A stretch of 64,000 nucleotides of DNA from Cronobacter sakazakii (GTDB taxonomy: Bacteria; Pseudomonadota; Gammaproteobacteria; Enterobacterales; Enterobacteriaceae), in assembly GCF_000982825.1 (NCBI RefSeq), contig NZ_CP011047.1, positions 992,001 through 1,056,000 on the forward strand. Direction: 5' to 3'. Positions 58,570-64,000 of the stretch are shown piece by piece. The notes under the pieces were generated by a model. That model saw nothing but the letters and a program-made list of their open reading frames with translations. It was not told the DNA's origin and did not search any database. Position numbers and translations under genes: made by a program. Within the stretch, counting starts at the first letter, position 1. Each line of letters starts with the position of its first letter.

Positions 58570-59442
58570 TTATGTCTGATCCGCGGCCCGGATGGCCGCG
58601 ACCTTTTTGCCAAACAGAAGCTGCAAAACCGCGAGGACGCCAAAAGGCGGCGCCAGCGCGCTCAGCGTGGAAATCCCCAGCGCGCCTTTGATGAGCATCG
58701 CTCCGGAGGCTATCAGCAGCAGAAAGACCATCACCCGGAAGACCCTGACGGAAATACGTTGATGAACGTACTGGCCCACAAACGAACCGAGCACCATGGT
58801 GGGAATACAGAACAGTACCAGCTTGATAGTCGAGATCGTTAAGATCCCGCTGGTGGCGAGCCCGCCGATAATGGCGGCGTTGTTGGCCGTGAAAAAGGCG
58901 TTGAGCGTGCCGCGAAAGGCGGCGGGTGCCAGATTTCGCAACATGCCGTAGACCACCACCGGCGGCCCGTTGGTGGAGAATGCCGAGCCTAACGCGCCCG
59001 CGATAACGCCGGTCGGCATCGCCAGCCAGTTTTTGTCATAGACCGGCAGCCTGGGAATAAACAGGCTGTAGAAGGAATAGAGGATCAAAAAGCCGCCGAG
59101 CCCGATTTTCATTATCTGATCGGGCAGGCTGGCGAGGGCGTAAAGACCCACCGGCACGCCGACAAACGAAAACACAATTAGCACCAGCGCCGGTTTCCAT
59201 TGCGTCTCCTTACGCGAAAGCCAGGTGGCGTACAGCGCGGTGGCGGTGCCCACAATCACCGACATAGGCGCTGCCATTTTTAATGGCAACAGCAGCGTTA
59301 TCAGCGGCATCGTGGTGAGTGCGCCGCCAAAGCCAGCGCAGATCCCAACGAAGGTATATAAAAACATGATGCCGATAATCACGATCACCGTACCGTTGCT
59401 GAGCACGAGACCATCCGGGGTCAAAAGGGTGAAGAAGCCCAT
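58570..59442 (-). CDS. TSUP (TauE/SafE) family sulfite/organosulfonate exporter inside the SQ operon
   Basis: The 290-residue membrane protein has about eight hydrophobic segments arranged as two repeats, with the TSUP signature GICAGFGGALTTMPLITLLLP in the first and GALGSAFSTNGPPVVVYGML in the second. The family exports sulfite, sulfoacetate or similar anions. E. coli K-12 has no such gene between yihP and yihQ. Spacers are tight: 12 bases after yihQ (AAGGA upstream of the ATG) and 32 before yihP, so it is a true operon member. Likely substrate: DHPS, sulfolactate or sulfite (inference from context; other sulfoquinovose pathways also carry TSUP exporters). Confidence 0.9.
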   Translation of the reverse strand: MGFFTLLTPDGLVLSNGTVIVIIGIMFLYTFVGICAGFGGALTTMPLITLLLPLKMAAPMSVIVGTATALYATWLSRKETQWKPALVLIVFSFVGVPVGLYALASLPDQIMKIGLGGFLILYSFYSLFIPRLPVYDKNWLAMPTGVIAGALGSAFSTNGPPVVVYGMLRNLAPAAFRGTLNAFFTANNAAIIGGLATSGILTISTIKLVLFCIPTMVLGSFVGQYVHQRISVRVFRVMVFLLLIASGAMLIKGALGISTLSALAPPFGVLAVLQLLFGKKVAAIRAADQT

Positions 59443-59454
59443 GATGTGTCCTTT

Positions 59455-61485
59455 TTACATGGGGTTTATCTGACGCAGCGTGGCGAAAAGGGACTGCCAT
59501 TCGCTGCCCTCGCGGTAGAACACCGGCGGTTTGCCGAGCGGCGCGTCCACGGTGATGTCGCCGCCGCCGTGCGTTTCGCCCGTCCAGACGTTTACCCAGC
59601 GATCGTCCGGCAGCCACAGCGTCCAGTCCTGGCGGCCTTCCTCATACACCGGCGCCACCAGCAGATCGCGGCCAAACAGATACTGATATTTCAGCGTGTA
59701 GGCGCGGGGTGCATCCTCATAGTGCAAAAATAGCGGGCGCATCACCGGCAGGCCTGTGCGGGCGTTCTGCGCCACCGCCTGTTTGATATAGGGTTTAAGC
59801 GTGGTGAAAATTGTCGTCATGCGGGCGAAATGCGCGATAGTTTGCGCGTCACCGTCGAACTGCCAGTTATCGCCGGGACGGTTGCCTTCATGGGTGCGCA
59901 TCATTGGCGTAAACGCGCTGAAATCGCACCAGCGTAGCAGTAGCTCTTTGCTGCGTTTCATTTCAAACAGCGTGGTGTAACCGCCGATATCGCTGTGGTG
60001 CAGGCCGTGCCCGGACATCGCCAGCGACAGCGCGGCGGGGATCACCGAGGCCAGCCCGTCGTCGAGGCTCCAGTCAACGTTCTGATCGCCTGCCCACATC
60101 ATCGTGGAATATTTCTGGCTGCCGGTATAACCGGCGCGCATAAAGAACAGCACCTCGCCGAGTTTGCCGGTCTCCTTAAGCGCCTCGTAGTTGCACTTCG
60201 CCCACAGCGCAGGCCAGGCGTTGTGCATAATTTCCGCGCTGACGCCGTTATGCAGGTGCGTGTCGGTCGGCAGATACTCGCCAAAATCTGCCATCCAGCC
60301 GCCGCAACCCAGTTCGATCAGCTGTTTTTTGATGACTTCTTTATACCAGGCATACGCTTCCGGGTTGGTCAGGTCGACGACGCCCGCGTAGAACTCGCCA
60401 AACTCGACGTGATAATCCTTGCCTGAAGCATCTTTTGTCAGATAACCACGCGCCGCCGCTTCTTCGCACAGGTCGCGATCGCTTGCCACGTACGGGTTGA
60501 TATAAGCGAGAAACTGCACGCCTTCGCGTTTCCACTGTGCAATGCGCGTATCAAGCTGCGGGTAGAGGTCGCGGTTCCATTTCCAGTTCCACATTACGCG
60601 CTTGCCGAAGGAAGTCATGCGAATGCCGGACCAGTCCTGCGCCCAGATGCCGTTTACCTTCACGCCGCCGCGGCGCATCACGTCGAGTTTCTGCTGGCAG
60701 ACTTCGGTACCGCCCTGAATGCCGAGCGTCACGCCATCGTAAACCCAGTCCGGCAGCTCCGGCTGGCGGCCCAGCAGGGCGGTGAGTTTTTCCAGCAGTT
60801 CGATGTAGGTCGGCGCGCATTCGAAGCGCAGCGTGGCATGGTTTTCCCAGAACGCCAGCTCATGATAGTGCGGCGCGCTGAAATCGAAGTTCATATAGCC
60901 GCTGTTATCGACGTGGCAGTAGTACTTCTGGGTGCTGACGAACGTTGGCTGCGGAAAGAAGGTCCAGTAGTAGTTGCCGCCCGCGTTCTCTTTACAGTCG
61001 GCAAGCCAGGTAACGTGGCTCTGTTTATTACGGCCCACGCCCTGTTCGCTGGTCCACAGCGGGAACGGTTTACCGCGCAGATCGAAATAAGAGAACTGCT
61101 CGCCGCAGCCGTAAATATGATCTTCTGGCTGCGCCGCCAGCCGCAGCCAGAGACGGTTGTGCGCGACGGCGTCGTTGTTGAGCTTCAGCACCAGACGATC
61201 GTGGTCATCGGTACTCACCTCAAGCGTGGCGCCGACTGCATCGCCGCGGGTAAAGCGAATCACCCAGCCTGAGGGGCGCTCGCTGATGGTCGCCTGCGTC
61301 AGGGCGATTTTTTCATTTAACCGGTCTTTGATGCTGAAGTTGCCGCGGAACATTTCGATATCCGCGTCGCCTGCGCCCGCCCACAGGCAGGGCGTTTGTG
61401 GGGAGTGGTGCAGGATCGTTCTTTGCTGGTACGACAGCGTAAATTCGCCGTCGCGGGAAAGCAGTTTAATGTGTGACGAAGCCAT
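59455..61485 (-). CDS. yihQ: YihQ, sulfoquinovosidase (GH31)
   Basis: The 676-residue glycosidase releases sulfoquinovose from glycosides such as SQ-glycerol from plant sulfolipid. The GH31 nucleophile is Asp400 in GGWMADFGEYLP, and the acid/base Asp is in MMWAGDQNVDWS (about 467). The sulfonate-recognising residues of the E. coli enzyme are kept: Gln283 (WAQDW), Arg296 and Trp299 (KRVMWNWKW). The ATG at 61483-61485 has GGAGG upstream. The N-terminus is slightly shorter than in E. coli (678). All catalytic residues are intact. Confidence 0.96.
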   Translation of the reverse strand: MASSHIKLLSRDGEFTLSYQQRTILHHSPQTPCLWAGAGDADIEMFRGNFSIKDRLNEKIALTQATISERPSGWVIRFTRGDAVGATLEVSTDDHDRLVLKLNNDAVAHNRLWLRLAAQPEDHIYGCGEQFSYFDLRGKPFPLWTSEQGVGRNKQSHVTWLADCKENAGGNYYWTFFPQPTFVSTQKYYCHVDNSGYMNFDFSAPHYHELAFWENHATLRFECAPTYIELLEKLTALLGRQPELPDWVYDGVTLGIQGGTEVCQQKLDVMRRGGVKVNGIWAQDWSGIRMTSFGKRVMWNWKWNRDLYPQLDTRIAQWKREGVQFLAYINPYVASDRDLCEEAAARGYLTKDASGKDYHVEFGEFYAGVVDLTNPEAYAWYKEVIKKQLIELGCGGWMADFGEYLPTDTHLHNGVSAEIMHNAWPALWAKCNYEALKETGKLGEVLFFMRAGYTGSQKYSTMMWAGDQNVDWSLDDGLASVIPAALSLAMSGHGLHHSDIGGYTTLFEMKRSKELLLRWCDFSAFTPMMRTHEGNRPGDNWQFDGDAQTIAHFARMTTIFTTLKPYIKQAVAQNARTGLPVMRPLFLHYEDAPRAYTLKYQYLFGRDLLVAPVYEEGRQDWTLWLPDDRWVNVWTGETHGGGDITVDAPLGKPPVFYREGSEWQSLFATLRQINPM

Positions 61486-61534
61486 GAAGACCTCCGGTGT
61501 AGGGTAATCAGTCAGTAAGGCGGTGTTGTTTTGC

Positions 61535-62401
61535 TTATTCGCCGCCGATGTCCATATTCAGGGTGTGCGTCTCGCCGGGCGCGAGCCTGACCACATCAAT
61601 GCCGGAATTAAACGCATTGGGCGGGCAGCTCATCGGCTCAACGGCAAGCCCGACGCGGCCCAGCTTTTCGCCGGTATAGACCTGTATCCAGGGCGCTTCG
61701 GCCCGTAGCCAGACGGACATCGTCGGATGCGCAAGCCTTGCCTCCCAGCGTGCGGAAGACGGCGCTTTGAAGGTGTGGTCAATGTGCGTATCGGCAATGC
61801 GGCGCGGCGTGCGGAAATCGAGCCCCTCGTCCCCGGCGGGATGAAGCTGCGCGGCGTCAATCTCCAGGATTTGCGCGGCAGGCAGCGTGAGCTCGCAGGC
61901 GCTGATGTCATGCAGATTGCAGGTCAGGTACGGATGAATCCCGACGCCATAAGGCGCCGGGGTATCACCGGCGTTTGAGCCTGATATACGCACGCGCAAC
62001 CCCGCCGCTTCATCAAGCTGATAAGTGACGTCCGCCATCAGCATAAAAGGGTAACCATAGGTCGGCGGCAAAAAGGCGCTCAGCACGACGTGCGTGGGGC
62101 TTTGCTCCCGAATCGCCCAGTTGTGCCACGCCAGCAGCCCGTGAATGGCCGTACTGCCGACGCGATCGTTAATCGCGGGCGTCAGCGTCTGACCCTCAAA
62201 GGTGAAGCGCCCGCCGGTGATGCGATTCGGCCAGGGGATCAGCACTTTACCCAGATGCGCGAGCGGCATCTCCTCGGGGGCGTGCGGGATAACGACGTGG
62301 CGTTGCCGCCGCGTCAGCGAGGCTAACCCCGCCCCGACCGTCACGATAGTCGCCTGCCATTCCCCTGCCGTTAACACTATGGTGGTTCCGCTTTTATGCA
62401 T
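61535..62401 (-). CDS. yihR: YihR, aldose-1-epimerase family (probable sulfoquinovose mutarotase)
   Basis: The 288-residue protein has galactose-mutarotase motifs: LIPWPNRITGGRF with the conserved NR pair, STAIHGLLAWHNW with one catalytic His, GVGIHPYL with a second, and VEPMSCPPNAFN with the catalytic Glu. In the sulfoquinovose pathway it is expected to speed anomer interconversion after YihQ cleavage. It lies between yihS and yihQ with short spacers. Confidence 0.92.
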   Translation of the reverse strand: MHKSGTTIVLTAGEWQATIVTVGAGLASLTRRQRHVVIPHAPEEMPLAHLGKVLIPWPNRITGGRFTFEGQTLTPAINDRVGSTAIHGLLAWHNWAIREQSPTHVVLSAFLPPTYGYPFMLMADVTYQLDEAAGLRVRISGSNAGDTPAPYGVGIHPYLTCNLHDISACELTLPAAQILEIDAAQLHPAGDEGLDFRTPRRIADTHIDHTFKAPSSARWEARLAHPTMSVWLRAEAPWIQVYTGEKLGRVGLAVEPMSCPPNAFNSGIDVVRLAPGETHTLNMDIGGE

Positions 62402-62429
62402 GTCCGTCTCCTCGCGTGGGGTCAGCGCG

Positions 62430-63671
62430 TTATTTCGCGAGGCTGTCGAGCAACCCGGCGGCGACCGCAGGCGCCAGACCCGGCGCGAGCGGCAGGCGAG
62501 GGATCACCAGACAATGCAGCAGATGGTAGATATCCTGTTTGCCGTCCCAGACTTTGGTGGTCACCTGATTGTTCTCGTCCAGCTCCTGCCACCACGAGCC
62601 GTTTTCGTAATCCATCAGGTATTTCATGCAGTAGTCCCACCATTTCTGATACTAGGCTTCATACTGCGGATCGCCCGTGACGTTATAGAGCGCCCAGGCG
62701 GTGCCCATCGCCTCCACAATCGGCCAGCGCACGCGTTCGCGGACAATCGGTTTGCCGTCCCAGCCGACGGAGTAGACAAAACCGTTTGCGCCGTCCGGCG
62801 CCCAGGCGTCGCGGATCGTGGCGTTAAACAGGCCTTTGGCGTCTTCCAGCAGCCATTCCGGAGCCGCGTCGCCACGCGCCAGTAGTGCGGCGCGCAGGTG
62901 CAGCATCAGGCGGCCCCATTCAATCCAGTGGCCCGGCGTGCCGCCGTAAGCGCGGAACCGGTGAGCCGGGTTCTCTTTGTTGTAATCGCGGATGGGGTTC
63001 CAGCGGGTATCGAAGTGTTCATTGACGCGGTAATCGCCTTTACGGGCGACATCGTGAATGATGACCGAGGCGACGCGCAGCGCGCGATCCAGCCATTTCT
63101 TGTCCTGAGTGACGTCGTAGACGATAAGAAACGCTTCGACAGCATGCATGTTGGCGTTGCCGCCGCGGTAGTTTTCCGTCTCGGTGAAGGCTTCATCCCA
63201 GGACTCCAGGCACATCTGCTCTTCTTCGCTCCAGAAATACTTCTCGATCACCGCAATCGCGTCATCCAGCAGCGCGCGAGCGGCGGGATGGCCGGTGGTG
63301 ACGGCGCTGGCGGCGCCAAGCAGCACGAAGAAATGCTGATAGCCCTGTTTGGAGGCGTCCATCACGCCCTTGTCATTCACGCAGGCGTACCAGCCGCCAT
63401 ATTTTTTATCACGCAGCGGGCCGTTAAGGGCGTTGATGCCATGCTCCACCAGCGCGTACGCGCCAGGGCGGCCCATCAGGGCGGCGACGGCGTAAACATG
63501 CAGCATACGGGCGGTGATCCACAGATGCGTGCCCATCTCTTCTTTCACCTGGCCGTTGTTCCCCAGCCAGCCGAAGCCGGTGGGTACGGCGGCATTGCGG
63601 CCAAACGCGAAAATACGGTCGGTTTCCTGTTCCAGCCAGCGGTGGTGACTCAGTGTGTTAAACCATTTCAT
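62430..63671 (-). pseudogene. yihS: YihS, sulfoquinovose-sulfofructose isomerase, interrupted by an in-frame amber codon
   Basis: The full frame spans 414 codons, equal to the 413-residue E. coli enzyme, from MKWFNTLSHHRWLEQ (ATG 63669-63671, GGAG upstream) to LLDSLAK. Codon 340 (62654-62652) is TAG. The context reads QYEA-TAG-YQKWWDYC, whereas E. coli has QYETWYQTWWEYC, so a Trp TGG has become amber by one transition. Both sides remain conserved and in one frame, indicating a very recent event, a sequencing error, or suppression. Termination would remove 74 residues, including the conserved His383 (DIYHLLHC) that I recall as catalytic. The truncated 339-residue product should be inactive. 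Confidence 0.88.
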
Positions 63672-63685
63672 TGTTTGTTCTCCTT

Positions 63686-64000
63686 TCAGCGGCGAGCCAT
63701 CATGTCGTCCACAATTTCCCCTAAGCGGCGTAGCTTCGGCAGCGCCACGTCGCGCAACATCATGTCGGTATCCGGCAGCCCGATAACCGTTGACCAGACA
63801 GCGCGACCGGCGAGGAAACCGCTGGCGCCCGCGCTCATCGCGATGCGCACGGCTCGCGGGAAGAGCTTTTCGTCGACGCCGGAGGAGAGGATCACCCACG
63901 GCATGTTGATCTGGTCATTCAGTTTTTGCGACGCGCCAAGCAGCGTGCTGGCATCGCCGCGTCCGGAAAGCGGCATCTCGACTTTATAGAGATCGGCTCC
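63686..64000 (-). CDS. yihT: YihT, sulfofructose-1-phosphate aldolase (N-terminal part outside the window)
   Basis: The last 104 codons are visible, in frame from the right edge (GADLYKVEMPLSG) to the stop at 63686. Conserved class I aldolase segments are MPWVILSSGVDEKLF and AGASGFLAGRAVW, and the end GEIVDDMMARR matches E. coli YihT. The enzyme splits sulfofructose-1-phosphate to DHAP and sulfolactaldehyde; its Schiff-base Lys lies outside the window. It is 14 bases upstream of yihS in the same operon. Confidence 0.93.
   Translation of the reverse strand, partial: GADLYKVEMPLSGRGDASTLLGASQKLNDQINMPWVILSSGVDEKLFPRAVRIAMSAGASGFLAGRAVWSTVIGLPDTDMMLRDVALPKLRRLGEIVDDMMARR

Noticed and set aside
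63672..63899. N-terminal extension of 76 codons on yihS running back into yihT
   Set aside because: It overlaps yihT in another frame; the ATG at 63671 has a ribosome-binding site and gives the family start.

Overview
The window is chromosomal DNA of an enterobacterium and carries the replication origin. The proteins are close to their Escherichia coli K-12 counterparts in length and motifs, and the gene order largely follows the E. coli pstS to polA to yih region. The 16S variable region, the fairly high GC, and the gene differences (no yihF or yihLMN, extra genes) point away from Escherichia and towards Cronobacter or a near relative. That genus call rests on recall of 16S signatures and is tentative. 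Coordinates were read by eye. Family calls come from recognising conserved motifs and lengths, without database searches.

Layout. 1-2.0 kb: end of the phosphate-binding gene pstS with its Pho boxes, then two unrecognised genes, one secreted and coiled-coil, one membrane. 2.1-5.5 kb: glmS and glmU (UDP-GlcNAc synthesis). 5.8-12.8 kb: the complete ATP synthase operon atpIBEFHAGDC. 13.4-17.3 kb: rsmG, mnmG, oriC (three AT-rich 13-mers, DnaA boxes, about 12 GATC sites), mioC and asnC. 17.5-23.5 kb: asnA, viaA-ravA and kup. 23.6-31.6 kb: ribose operon rbsDACBKR with two RbsR-type palindromes, then hsrA and yieP. 31.7-37.2 kb: a complete rRNA operon (16S, tRNA-Ile, tRNA-Ala, 23S, 5S). 37.3-44.7 kb: mobB, mobA, yihD, srkA, dsbA, yihG and polA. 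44.8-46.1 kb: the small RNAs Spot 42 (spf) and CsrC flanking engB. 46.2-54.8 kb: yihI, a 57-codon small ORF, hemN, yshB, the nitrogen operon glnA-glnL-glnG with its sigma-54 promoter and NtrC sites, and typA. 54.9-64.0 kb: a sulfoquinovose (SQ) catabolism operon read leftwards: yihT (partial), yihS, yihR, yihQ, a TSUP-family exporter not in the E. coli cluster, yihP, yihO, ompL.

Working together: genes on either side of oriC mostly point away from it, as does the rRNA operon. glnA, glnL and glnG form the classic nitrogen-control unit. The sulfoquinovose operon encodes an outer-membrane channel, two paralogous inner-membrane transporters, a glycosidase, a mutarotase, an isomerase and an aldolase.

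Most notable points: (1) yihS, the SQ-sulfofructose isomerase gene, carries an in-frame TAG at codon 340 of 413 where E. coli has Trp. The rest of the frame is intact, so it is annotated as a recent pseudogene. (2) A TSUP exporter gene sits inside the sulfoquinovose operon. (3) The rRNA operon joins the left flank of E. coli rrnC (yieP) to the right flank of rrnA (mobB), which implies a rearrangement or an assembly misjoin. (4) Two uncharacterised genes lie between pstS and glmS. (5) A small basic membrane ORF ends on the hemN ribosome-binding site. I found no CRISPR array, prophage or insertion sequence, and no clearly new multi-gene system.
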